This document shows, in pieces, positions 21,588 to 31,963 of a stretch of 64,000 nt of DNA. Positions within the stretch are counted from its first letter, which is position 1. The number at the start of each line of letters is the position of its first letter. The stretch is from contig KN832555.1 of NCBI GenBank assembly GCA_000827205.1, forward strand, positions 1,352,893-1,416,892, in the 5' to 3' direction. The stretch is from Plicaturopsis crispa FD-325 SS-3. Its lineage: Eukaryota; Basidiomycota; Agaricomycetes; Amylocorticiales; Amylocorticiaceae. The notes under the pieces are model-generated. The model made no database searches and was not told the DNA's origin. It saw only the letters and a program-made list of their open reading frames with translations. The position numbers and the translations under genes are program-made.

Positions 21588-22323
21588 ATGGCCCGCCTTT
21601 CTTTACTTGCATTGCTCGCCGTCTCTGTCTCAGGACTCTCCCAAGTTGTGTTAGCGCAGCAGGAGCCGCTGAATGGCCCGGTGCACACTAGCGATAGCTG
21701 GACATACAAAGTCTGCGGTACGTGCTGCTTACAAGTTGTCTGCCCTGATGCAGCTGCTGATATGTTGGTTTCAGGCGCAGAATCAGACGTTATTCAAGTG
21801 AAGTCTATTGAGGTGTCTCCCGACCCACCAGCACCAGGAAAAGACCTTACCGTAACGGTCAAGGCATACGCACAAGACAGGATCGAGGTACGACACATAT
21901 TGTCTCACTAGCTCTTCCGTTCACGCTGACACTATCTCAGGAGGGTGCATATGCGGATGTCACCGTGAAGTTGGGTCTTATCAAGCTTCTGCAGAAGCAA
22001 TTTGACGTTTGCGAGGAAGCGTAAGTCTCTATGTTGATCCCGCGAAGAAGTCTGTAACTTATCTTCGGTATGCAAAGTCGCAATGCCAATGCGACTGTCC
22101 AATGCCCGATCGAGAAGGGCGACTACGAGGTTGTGCAAACTGTTGCCTTGCCAAAGGAAATTCCTCAAGGTATTATTCATCCGTATTACATCCCGATAGT
22201 CGACTGACGTCTTTATCCTTAGCTAAATTCACGGTCAACGTGCGGGGTTACACTGTGGAGGACGAGGACTTGACATGTGTCGACCTTGCCGTCGATTTCA
22301 GGAAGAACTTTTTCAAGTGGTAG
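21588..22323 (+). CDS. NPC2: ML-domain lipid-binding protein (NPC2 / PG-PI transfer type)
   Basis: Small secreted or vacuolar-lumen sterol/phospholipid carrier. Starts MARLSLLALLAVSVSGLSQV, a signal peptide ending near VLAQQ. Five exons give SDSWTYKVC then GAESDVIQVKSIEVSPDPP, GKDLTVTVKA, GAYADVTVKLGLIKLLQ, FDVCEEA, TVQCPIEKGDYEV and ALPKEIPQ, ending DLTCVDLAVDFRKNFFKW. The paired Cys of the ML fold are present and the length (about 170 residues) is normal. The last intron is placed by restoring AKFTVNVRGYT. Confidence 0.93.
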
Positions 22324-23665
22324 GCCTCTCGAGCTTTATTTGGGAACTCGGAGGCGGCGCAGATGCATGATACCCATCTATGTTTGACGATTTATCATGA
22401 CTGATTCCTACAATGGAACACTGTTTTTCTTGATATATTGCCTTCGAATTACTCGACCCGGGGACGACTTCGGCGTGTGAGTACGCGGTTTATATCTCGT
22501 ATATTGTGTCAACGTTGGGGTCGACGTCCCGGAGGGTTTAACAAAAAGCGCTGGCCACACATGAGCTGCTCGTTGGTACCGCCGACGAGCACCGACCCCA
22601 GGCAGTTTGACTCGGCACCCTTCCATATCCCCCTCGTTAGCCCCAACTAAAGGTGCGCCACTAGTTTCTTTGTGCATACAGCTGAGCTTACCCGGTCGCT
22701 TCCTTACAGTGAGTAGTCGCTGGTACGGCATGAGACAACTCCTTACTCTCGTGTTGACATCGTGCGCAAAAGTATTCTTCTGCGAATACATATGTCCGTC
22801 CAATGCGAAATACACCAATGGTTAGTACTCATGTTACGGCTGGCAATTCCACGGACATATCTCACAGGCAAATCTAGAGGATATTCAGGATGCTGAGGCA
22901 CTTGCTTCGAACCGCGCAAATGCTCCATGAGATCCTTGAAGACTTCGACCGGCGTTTTCCTGAAACGCGGGCAAGGATATTATCTCTGGTGTCCATAACA
23001 TCTCATCACGTAGAGTGAGCTGGTTGATAAAACAGGCACACCGTTCTGCGCGATACGCGCTGCTTCAAGGGCTGTAAAAAGCTGAGTCGACTAAGCATGT
23101 AGCTGGAGGAATCTGACCTTATCAAAACAGCGGAAACATTTAACAGATTGCATGGAGTAGTGATATGGAAGCCCAAGATTAAAGATCCATAGCAGCTTGT
23201 GTACAACACGTTCCCGGGCCATTCCCCCGCCTTTTGTTCTCTCCATCTCTTGTGAATCACATGACGGTCCTCTTCTCACAAACTCTTCCTGGCTGCGTTC
23301 CAGCTTCAAGACAATTAGCCTAGCCAACGCAGTTTTCGATAGCCGTCGATCTGGTCCGTTGAGTCGCCGGAAAATGGGCAAGGGTCCAAAGTCGTGTGCA
23401 CGGTTCCATTCCGTTCTCCCCATTCTCCCGCTCGAATCGATTGAATCGATGTTGTCAAGTGTAGGCATTATCATTTCGCCGGATCCCCTTGCGCCCCACG
23501 CAGACAATTGGCCACAGAGAGCTTGCCACGGAGACTCTATCTGGGGCTAAATCCGGAATACAATTAGCCAGCGGGAAGCTCACCAATGGCTACGTACTTC
23601 TCGGACGTCCTGTGGATGTGGACCAGGAAGCGCACGACCAGGTCTTGAGCCCCAGCAAAGCACCT
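22324..23665. other. Gene-poor stretch
   Basis: About 1.3 kb with only short overlapping frames on both strands. No repeat, RNA or family motif is recognised. It may include upstream sequence of the 124-residue protein gene. Confidence 0.35.
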
Positions 23666-24113
23666 ATGCCTACTAGCACAGTCCCGTACGAGGTGCTTTT
23701 TGAGCTCGTCAATGATACCCATAGCGCCGCAACGGTGCAGCTTGTGCACAACGCGCAGGACGACTCGGAGGGGGGCGGGGGTGCGACGATTTTGCTGCAG
23801 CAACGGGAGAACGTGTCCCTCGTGCTTAGCGCGGGGGCAACGTACCAGTATATTTTGAGACAGCGGAGGAAGGAGGTGACGATGTCGTGAGTTGATCGCT
23901 GTTCCTGCGTACGGCCGCGCGCATTCCTGACAATCAAGCGTGCTTTTTATGTTACACAGTGTGAAGCTATGGAAAGATGCTCAGTGTTCCGCGACAGCAG
24001 CACTTGCGGAGAACACACCTACCGTTGGAGGAGGAACACCGTCGTGGACGCCCATCGAAGGAGTCACCGTACACCGTACAGTCAACGGTCATTCGGCTCA
24101 TCCTTGTGGGTGA
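23666..24113 (+). CDS. Unrecognised 124-residue two-exon protein, paralogue 2
   Basis: Exon 1 (23666-23886) starts MPTSTVPYEVLFELVNDTHS and continues AATVQLVHNAQDD and ENVSLVLSAGATYQYILR. The intron 23887-23959 has a GTGAGT donor and TTACACAG acceptor, phase 2. Exon 2 (23960-24113) encodes VKLWKDAQCSAT and WTPIEGVTVHRTVNG. It gives exactly 124 residues, as does paralogue 1 at 18654-19103 on the other strand. The open frame extends upstream of the chosen ATG without another methionine close by; the chosen ATG aligns with that of paralogue 1. Function unknown. Confidence 0.6.
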
Positions 24114-24395
24114 CCTGGTAATCGTGCCGTCCTTGATTGACCGTAGACGCGATCTGACGGCTTTATATGTTGTGCAGAATCCGCGGCGCCACGGCCACAC
24201 CAATCGCAACAATCAGCGCGAAGCCTCCGGCCAGCAGGACTTATCCGAAGTCTGGAGAAGGACTTGCTGCGCGACTCGATTTATCGACCTTGTATTTGTA
24301 TGTCTCGGATCCTCTTGACGAAGCAAAACAAAAGAGAACCGCTGTTCCATGGGCTCCCGCGGGATTTTCGTATATGCCGCCTGATAATGCGACCT

Positions 24396-24782
24396 TCATG
24401 ACAAATTTCTGAGACATGCATCAGCAATCGATATATCACAGTACGATTGAGAGTTTGCTGAAGGCTTACTTGCGCCTCGTGCAAGGCGCTGACCGACCTT
24501 ACTGACCTGGGCATGTTTCGCTGCCTTCCCTGGACAATAGTCCGAGAGTGATAGCTTGCTTCGTTGAAGTGATGTTGCCAATCGACCGACCGACGGGACA
24601 GCAATGAAGTGTACCAAGGTAGTGTATGTACTGTCAGAAGTCTGAGGCAGGTAAACCGGTACAGTCAGCACGGCATTGACAAGGAGGGTGATAAACACCC
24701 ACCGTAGCGTATCCCACATAACATGCAATAGATTATCTGCAAGAGCGACAGATTGGGCATCAGGACAGATACTCGTACTCAA
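24396..24782 (-). CDS. Possible membrane-protein exon or gene remnant
   Basis: The minus-strand frame contains DNLLHVMWDTLRWVFITLLV and NAVLTVPVYLPQ, then TLVHFIAVPSVGRLATSLQ. The layout resembles the last helix and short tail of multi-pass proteins common in agaricomycetes (DUF6533 type), but no N-terminal part is found upstream. It is either a remnant or a misread exon. Low confidence. Confidence 0.25.
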   Translation of the reverse strand: MSTSICPDAQSVALADNLLHVMWDTLRWVFITLLVNAVLTVPVYLPQTSDSTYTTLVHFIAVPSVGRLATSLQRSKLSLSDYCPGKAAKHAQVSKVGQRLARGASKPSANSQSYCDISIADACLRNLS

Positions 24783-25003
24783 GCCTTATTTATGTCTACG
24801 CTTCGAATTCGGATATTTGACGCAAATGAAATGAGGCTTCTTCGTGGTACGGCCTTGAACTTTGTCACGAAGATCAACGTTTCAACATTGGACACGCTAG
24901 TCCTCCTCTGGATGCGAACGTAAGATCCTAGGAATGATATGTCCTCATGAAATGAGCGTGAGATATAGGGTATAGGACACACGATATGCGACATAAATAC
25001 AAC

Positions 25004-26150
25004 TCAAGATGAGTGTCCGTTAAGTTCGGGAACTACCTCGACTTCTTTCCCTTTCCCGTTGCCCGCGATGGGCGGTGTCGTGGCCCCTGGAGTGGAAGAG
25101 CCAGAGGGTACGTCGGCGCTGCGTGCATTCGAGGGTGAAGGACCTGCAAGTTGCCACGCAGGTATAGAAGGCCGTCCCGTCAATGGTGGTAGGGGAGATG
25201 AAGGCGAACTCGATATCGTCGGACCACGGCTAAGGAGGAGCGCTTTGAGAGATTTTAATTCTTGCTGCAGCTCTGCAAGAGATTGGTTTTGGCTGTCTTT
25301 CGTCTTTTCAATCATCTGGAACGGCGTTAGTATGCTAGCATTTATATGTGGCGGTGGGGAATTCACCTTTGGTAGCATATCCCGGATGTTATTGACCTCC
25401 TCTCTAACTTCCCGCATCTCGTCTCGTGTCTTCACTTCACCCTCGCGCATTTCTTTGACCGCAGCTTCGACATCTGCCGTCGTTTTGTCGACCTTCTCCT
25501 TCTGCTCATCTACTGCCGAACGCACAGCGGCCGTTTCCGCTTGTATTTCCTTCAGCAAAGCTTCTGCGGCGTCGAATTGAGCTGTTAACGCGTCCCGGTC
25601 CTCCTCATACGCGGTTGATGTAGGGGGTTGGAGATGCGGCAGCAGGTATTTCTAACACGTGATTATGTGAGCACGACGAGTATTTAGGTATGAACTGGGT
25701 TTACTTTGAAGAGCGAGACGGCACCGTAAGTAATAGTCCCAGATACCACGGCAGTGATCTACGCCAATAGACGGTTAGTGCGATACAACGCTACAGAGAG
25801 AGTGTACACGCACAAAGTAATCTCGCCAATCCCACTGTGGGGAAGGTGGAGGTCCCATTATCGAGTATTGGGACGGTCCATATCCATAAGACACGGGGTT
25901 GGGTTGGTAAGGATATGACGCGGCGCTCTGGTTCATAGCGGACAATTTCAACGCCTCTTCAATTTCCGGGCTGGTAAGACCCTTGGCCTCCAGAAACTGT
26001 ATCCGCTGGGCTAACGGCGACGCTTGAATCTACAAATTGAACTGCAATTAATTTGTGTATGTCCCAGTGCATTCCTATAGAGCTGACCTTGGGGTCTGCC
26101 AGGAAAGAGATGGCATTTCGAATAAGTTCCTGTCGATCTGGGGTAGACAT
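25004..26150 (-). CDS. PEX14: Peroxin 14, peroxisomal docking protein
   Basis: Peroxisomal membrane docking factor for the Pex5/Pex7 import receptors. Starts MSTPDRQELIRNAISFLADP and, after an intron, IQASPLAQRIQFLEAKGLTS then PEIEEALKLS: the conserved Pex14 N-terminal domain, with the aromatic F of SFL and QFLEAKGL that contacts receptor WxxxF motifs. A Pro/Tyr-rich linker leads to a membrane segment (DYFITAVVSGTITYGAVSLF), then KKYLLPHLQPP. A long coiled coil follows (EIQAETAAVRSAVDEQKEKV and later heptads) and a Ser/Pro-rich tail ending VVPELNGHSS. Five or so exons. It shares a 270-bp divergent promoter with mitochondrial EF-Tu. Confidence 0.95.
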
Positions 26151-26420
26151 GGTCGGGGAGACGGAGAGAGAGCTGAACCGGAGCCAATACGTAAATGGCA
26201 GTTTCTGTTTTGGGCGTTCGGCATCTCCCGGCTTGCTACCGTACATTTTTCGATTGGACGCGCGACTTGACTGCGAATTCCTCTCTCCACACCTCGTCCA
26301 TCCAATATGTTGCAGCTGGCGACGTCGAGGGCAGTTGCCCACAAGTTTACTAGCTCCAGAAGTACGCCGCTATACCTTCTGTTCATGGCCTTGCAGCTGA
26401 CGTGTCACAAGTAGTATTCA
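26151..26420. promoter_or_regulatory. Bidirectional promoter, PEX14 / TUF1
   Basis: 270 bp between the PEX14 start and the first candidate EF-Tu ATG. No other feature seen. Confidence 0.4.
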
Positions 26421-28315
26421 ATGCTTGCAAACGGAGTCCCTGGAGTGCTCCTTCGACGTTCGCGTCACCTCCTGCGTTCAACTGGGGTACTTGTTGCCGT
26501 ACCTCTTTACTTCACTACAGCTGTTAACCAGTCTCTCTAGTTGCTCGCCGAGGCTATGCTGACGAGAAGTTCTCGCGCGCCAAGCCGCACATGAATATTG
26601 GAACCATTGGTCGGTCACTAGCATTTCACGGGTTCGCCGTCACTCACCGCAGTATTCAGGCCATGTCGACCACGGCAAAACGACACTGACTGCGGCCATT
26701 ACCAAGGTTCTCTCGAGCCACGGTGGTGCCAACAAGTTCACAGACTACGCTGCCATTGACAAGGCACCGGAAGAGAAGGCTCGTGGTATCACAATCAACT
26801 CGTCGCATGTCGAGTACGAGACGGACGTCCGACACTATGGACACATCGACTGCCCCGGACACGCAGATTGTCAGTTTCTCTAGTGTACGACCTGCAAAGT
26901 GGTGCTAACACATTCATTGCGCAGATATCAAGAACATGATCACTGGTGCGGCACAAATGGACGGCGCTATCATCGTCGTATCGGCAACGGACGGGCAAAT
27001 GCCCCAGACTCGGGAACATCTACTCTTGGCTCGCCAGGTCGGTATCAAGAAGCTTGTCGTCTTCATCAACAAGGTCGACCAAATCTCGGACCCGGAAATG
27101 CTTGAACTTGTGGACATGGAAATGCGCGACCTTCTCTCGACGTACAACTTCGATGGCGAGAACACGCCTATCATCATGGGCTCGGCACTCGCTGCGCTTG
27201 ATGGACGGGAACCGGAAATTGGCGAAACCAAGATTATTGCTCTTGTCAAGGCTTGCGACGAATGGCTTGAACTTCCTCCTCGTATGTGCTGCATGCCCTT
27301 TACACATTCCATATCTAATGCCGTGCTCAGGTGACCTTGAGAAGCCTTTCCTTATGCCGGTTGAAGGTTTGTCTTCCGTGTCATGTGTTTCACGATGGAG
27401 CTGACTAGGCCCTAGACGTATTCTCCATCTCTGGTCGTGGAACTGTTGCCACTGGTCGCGTAAGATAATATTGCACCAAGTCATTCGGCATGCATTCTCA
27501 TTGAGCAACAGGTCGAGCGTGGTGTTGCCACCAAGGGCTCCGATGTGGAGGTCATCGGTCTCGGCACCAACTTCAAGACTACTCTTACTGGCATTGGTAA
27601 GTGTTGTGCTATACATAACATGGGCAGTTTACTCACCGGTTTGCGCTTCGTTCAGAGATGTTCCACAAGGACCTCGATCGGGTATGTGACTACGCGGCTA
27701 TATGACTGCAAATGACCTCTGACACTGCATGGAACAGGGTGAAGCTGGCGACAACATGGGTGCTCTCCTCCGTGGTGTCAAGCGCGAGCAAGTTCGCCGT
27801 GGTCACGTCATCGCCGCCCCTGGGTCCATCAAGTCTATCACTAAGTTCCACGCTCAGATCTACGTGCGTTAACTTTGTTCTTTTCCAATTCGTGCCATGA
27901 CCTGAGCCTCTGCAAACAGGTTCTCACCAAGGATGAGGGTGGTCGCTACACTCCTTTCATGAGCAACTACAAGCCCCAGCTCTTCATGCGCACGGCCGAC
28001 ATCACTGTCACTCTCGCCTTCCCTGAGGGCACCGAGGACGCCAGCGAGAAGATGGTAAGTCTATATCCAATCATACTCTAGTTTGACGCTGTGAGCTGAT
28101 GCTGTGCGCAGGTCATGCCCGGTGACCACGTCGAGATGGTCTGCACGCTCCAGACCGATGTCGCCGCTGAGGAGGGAGGACGCTTCACCCTCCGTGAAGG
28201 TGGCCGCACAAGTAAGCCCCCCCTCCACCCGCATATCTTCCCCAGCCATGTTGACTAACGTCTTGTACTCGCAGTCGGTACCGGTATCATCACCAAGATC
28301 CTCGAGTTCGCATAA
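26421..28315 (+). CDS. TUF1: Mitochondrial translation elongation factor Tu
   Basis: GTPase that delivers aminoacyl-tRNA to the mitoribosome. Many exons. G1 is GHVDHGKTT (after splicing ATTG to GCCATGTC), switch I holds [10 protein letters not shown]3 is DCPGHADY, G4 is NKVD and G5 is GSAL. Domain 2 starts [18 protein letters not shown], and domain 3 runs through [20 protein letters not shown] and MPGDHVEM to ILEFA. The presequence is uncertain. ATG 26421 ([20 protein letters not shown]) looks like a targeting peptide, but the obvious GTACTT donor does not give the phase needed for exon 2 ([20 protein letters not shown]). An internal GTTCGC donor would. The mature protein is certain; the first exon is not. 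Confidence 0.93.
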
Positions 28316-28908
28316 GCGTCCCGCATCACCGACGGACACGATGAAAGGAGGAAATGGAACCGTTGCAATGCTCTCGCTCTAATATTCTGATGTCACTTGT
28401 ATATCTTACCTACATCTCCATCTCCACTCAGTCCGTCCTTGAAAAGTAGCCCGACATCACTACTATTCGAGGTCTTCCTATTAGACCTATCGTACTTACT
28501 GCATTCTCTTGCTATATCTCTCTGTCAGACACCTGGTCTATACGACAATCGTTTTGAGTCAATTCCGACAAGTCTGAAGACTTCGTGAAGTTGCACTTAT
28601 TGGTAGTTGGGGTGTCTCGAGTGCCAGTGGCGGAAGAGATGATAGATAGTGAGAGTACCTCCCGGTTAAGTTCGGGTGAAGCTTTGTGCGGAACCCCGAT
28701 GCCGCAGTCACAGTCTTTCAAGTAATGCGAGCCCAACGACTGCCAGCCTCTGCTACTTGCTCCAGCCCGAGTCTATAGCGGGCACTCACTTACTTAGCCT
28801 TTAGAGGTGCACCGTAGGAAGTCCATAATCGGAAGTGCGAACGAATCGGAGCGGACAAAGGCTCAAGGCACTTGAGCACAGTCCCTCATCTGCAGATAAG
28901 AGAAGATC
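28316..28908. other. Intergenic
   Basis: EF-Tu 3' UTR and the upstream region of the PaiB-like gene. No gene or repeat recognised. Confidence 0.4.
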
Positions 28909-29652
28909 ATGCATTTGCCCGCCGCCAACGCCGAGTACGACATACCCACTCTGCGCCAATTCATCCGCGACAACCCCCTAGGGATTTTCACCACCGCCAT
29001 CCCCTCCCCCGCGCACCCGCTGCTCCAATCCAGCCACATCCCCTGGATCCTCGACGTCCACGACGAGTCCAGCCCCACCGAGCTCGGCACGCTGCGCGGG
29101 CACATGGCGCGCGCGAACCCACAGGCGAAAGCCCTCGTTGCGCGCGGCACGCGGGCGCTGCAGGAGGAGTTCATGGTCCTGTTCAACGGGCCCGCGCACC
29201 ACTACGTGACGCCCAAGTGGTACACGGAGACGAAGCCCGCGACGGGGCGGACGGTGCCGACGTGGGACTACGCGGCGGTGGAGGTGTACGGACGCGCGAC
29301 GATCTATTTTGACGCGGCGGACCCGGAGACGGGGGCCTTCCTTTCGAAAGCGGTGGAGGATTTGTCGCAGCATGCGGAGACGCATCTTATGCGGTACGAG
29401 CGGCCGTGGAAGGTCGGCGATGCGCCGAGTCAGTATGTGGAACTGCTCAAGAAGGCGATTATTGGGATGGAGGTGGAGATCACGTCGATGGCTGGCCGGT
29501 TCAAGATGAGCCAGGACAAGGGGAAAGGGGACAGAGAGGGCGTTGTGGAGGGATTTGAGGCATTGGGGACAGAGACAGGTCTGCGTATGGCGGAAGCGGT
29601 GAGGGAGCAAGGTGAACTGGCCGACGAGAGAAAGAAGAAGGCCTTGGCTTAG
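28909..29652 (+). CDS. PaiB-like FMN-binding protein
   Basis: Flavin-reductase-like split-barrel protein of the bacterial PaiB family (annotated there as a transcriptional regulator). Single exon, 247 residues. Starts MHLPAANAEYDIPTLRQFIR, then NPLGIFTTAIPSP, SSHIPWILD, GTLRGHMARANPQ and YVTPKWYTE. WYT(E/K) and HMARANPQ are family hallmarks. The C-terminal helix region (VEITSMAGRFKMSQDKGKGD) matches the PaiB tail, where the family ends in KxSQN-like sequence. It is intronless among intron-rich neighbours, and very GC-rich, consistent with an ancient bacterial origin. PaiB-like genes are common in fungi, so this need not be a recent transfer. Confidence 0.88.
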   Translation: MHLPAANAEYDIPTLRQFIRDNPLGIFTTAIPSPAHPLLQSSHIPWILDVHDESSPTELGTLRGHMARANPQAKALVARGTRALQEEFMVLFNGPAHHYVTPKWYTETKPATGRTVPTWDYAAVEVYGRATIYFDAADPETGAFLSKAVEDLSQHAETHLMRYERPWKVGDAPSQYVELLKKAIIGMEVEITSMAGRFKMSQDKGKGDREGVVEGFEALGTETGLRMAEAVREQGELADERKKKALA

Positions 29653-30223
29653 TGGTACCCGGGCCTATGGCTACTTGTGTTTTATTAGTGTTTTGAAATG
29701 ATACTTTCTGGGTTAAGTACACTTGCCCTTGGTGGTGGTCCCGAGGGAGTGCAGGCGCTAGTCAACCCGAGCAAGACGCAAACGCGTCAGAGCACGAGGG
29801 CCTCCAATGGCCCATTGAGCCTAGGTGAAAGAAAGACTGTGGTAAGCACACAGTTACTTGAACAACGTCTACTACAGACGCGTACTACAGACGCGTCTCC
29901 TGGCTTTCAAAATTCTCCTTTACTCACTGGTTTTGGGGCGCGTGTTTTGCACACATCAACAGCGCAGCATTGATGCACATCGCACCTGTGAGATGATAGC
30001 GAAAATCTTGGAAGAGAATAAAACTTGCCAGTGCTTCATGATGCATGGCTTGAACTTGATACGGAAATCTCGCGGCGGTCGCGTCAGGGAAAACGTCGCG
30101 TCGGGCGATATCGCAGCCACGTGCGGAGCGGCACCCCGTCAAAAATCTAGAATTGTTTCGCCGTCTATTCACTCAAAATATATTGTCCAGATTCCCCTGA
30201 CCCTCCCCCTCTCCCCAACCACC
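29653..30223. other. Intergenic
   Basis: 570 bp. A short direct repeat CTACAGACGCGT occurs twice at about 29870-29896. No gene recognised. Confidence 0.4.
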
Positions 30224-30964
30224 ATGTTCAGCGCACTCAAGCAAGCCTCCCGCGCGCGGTCCACCCTCTCCGCCTACTGGTCCACAAAACCGTCCACCGC
30301 CCTGCGCAGCGCGAACCCATTCCGGACGCTCGTCAGTGCGTCCTTCCGTCCCGCGTATATTCACCTGTGGTGCAGACACTCATAAAGTTTTGCGCATCCA
30401 ACAGCTAAACGGTTTACGGAGGACCACGAGGTGGTGTCGTTTGACGATGCGACGGGGTTGGGCACCGTGTGTTTGACGGATCACGCGCAGTCCAGTCTTG
30501 GCGATGTGGTGTTCGTCGAGCTGCCTACTGTTGGGTCCGAGGTCGTGCAGGGTGGTACGTCTACGCCCCTCACTCTCTCTCTTGATATTCGATAAAACGA
30601 TGGAACTGATATGTGATTCGATAGATGCAATGGGCGCGGTAGAGAGTGTGAAGGCTGCGTCGGATATCGTTGAGTCTATCATTCCACCGTGCCCGGCCTT
30701 CTTCTTCGTATATTGACCATCGATGATATCCACAGTACGCACCCGTGTCCGGCTCGGTAGAAACGGTCAACGAGGTCCTCAACGACCGACCGAACCTGCT
30801 GAACAAATCGCCAGAGGACGAGGGTTGGTTGTGCAAAATCCGGCTCACGGACCCCACAGAGGTACTTCCCGTTGGATTCCCGACGCTGTTATCGTGTACT
30901 GATGCGTATGTAGATCGAGAAGCTGATGACGGAGGAGGCGTACAAGGCGTCCCTGGACTCATAG
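30224..30964 (+). CDS. GCV3: Glycine cleavage system H protein
   Basis: Mitochondrial lipoyl carrier of the glycine decarboxylase complex. Starts MFSALKQASRARSTLSAYW, an Arg/Ser-rich presequence. Exon 2 gives TKRFTEDHEVVSFDDATG, then VCLTDHAQSSLGDVVFVELP. The lipoylated Lys lies in GAVESVKAASDI, followed by YAPVSGSVETVN across an intron. The last exon encodes IEKLMTEEAYKASLDS. Five exons with canonical signals; all core segments are present. Confidence 0.95.
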
Positions 30965-31234
30965 ACGCATCCTGGTGAGGCGCAGCGCTCACGAATGGAT
31001 AGCAGACGGCTTCAACTGCCCTCGACCGCGGAATTACGGTTATCACATTATTGTCCTGCTTCATCGCATAGACCTACTATACTATTCCGTCGCACATATA
31101 GACTGAGATCTGGTGGCACTCTAAGTGCATTTATCTTGTCCATTGAGATGATGAGCGTGACCACGAAAAAGCGAAGCAAAGTACGGCGAGCGCCGGTGAT
31201 GATATACAGTGCAATGACAGGACAGACAGCCAGT

Positions 31235-31721
31235 TCACGACGAGGCAGGTGCTATCGGCGTCTCGTACTTGTACTTCTCCCCGCGCGCCTCCATCCGCTC
31301 TTTCGCCTCCTTCAATGCCCACGTTTGGACGCTGCTCACAATTTAGCACACCGCCTCCGGAATAAGGAGGATACGCGACCCACCTTGTATCGGGCTTATA
31401 GTAGAGCAACACAGCAGCGACGCCCATAGTCCCGAACATCCCATAATACCACAAATTCTCCCAGTCCTCCTTCTGGCGCTTCTGTCCAGGTGCGGGCGGC
31501 TGCACAACGCCACACCGTCCGTTAGCTGCCGTACTGTGATGCACACACATAACAACACCCAAACGCACCTTTTCACCGAACAGGAGACCCGTGGGCTCGT
31601 TGAAATGCGGTGCGCCGTGCGAGGCGTATCGACGCCCTGGCCGTAACGTGCACCGCGGAGCGCCGACCGAGCGCCGGGGATGCGACATGTGCAAGGTGCG
31701 GAGGGTCGATGAGGACGGCAT
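31235..31721 (-). CDS. Complex I ESSS subunit (NDUFB11-like)
   Basis: Accessory subunit of the membrane arm of NADH:ubiquinone oxidoreductase. Three exons on the minus strand. The presequence MPSSSTLRTLHMSHPRRSVG leads to GAPHFNEPTGLLFGEK, then PPAPGQKRQKEDWENLWYYG with one membrane helix (MFGTMGVAAVLLYYKPDT). Splicing AG to C gives SVQTWALKEAKERMEARGEK and a YKYETPIAPASS end. The FNEP-G-LFGE and EDWENLWY motifs are typical of fungal ESSS. It shares a 242-bp divergent promoter with RIO2. Confidence 0.9.
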
Positions 31722-31963
31722 CGGTGGTGCGGTGGGTATTTATTATAGAATATTGAATTGTTTCAACTGAATGGACGGCGCAGAGGGAGAAAGCGGGCTC
31801 GGCGCTGGCGCGGTCGGATGCTCGGAACGTTGCTCTGGTAAACAGGTGTACACAACCAATATCTAATCCGCGAAAATGTGCGGCGATCGGCGAGTTGGTT
31901 TAGAGATTTGAGTATCGAAAAAATCACGACAGTACATAGCAAGAGTATCTGCAGCGAGCAACG
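31722..31963. promoter_or_regulatory. Bidirectional promoter, ESSS / RIO2
   Basis: 242 bp between divergent starts; no distinctive motif. Confidence 0.4.

Noticed and set aside
28978-29610. 210-codon minus frame opposite the PaiB-like gene
   Set aside because: Arg/His/Pro-rich antisense shadow of a GC-biased gene.
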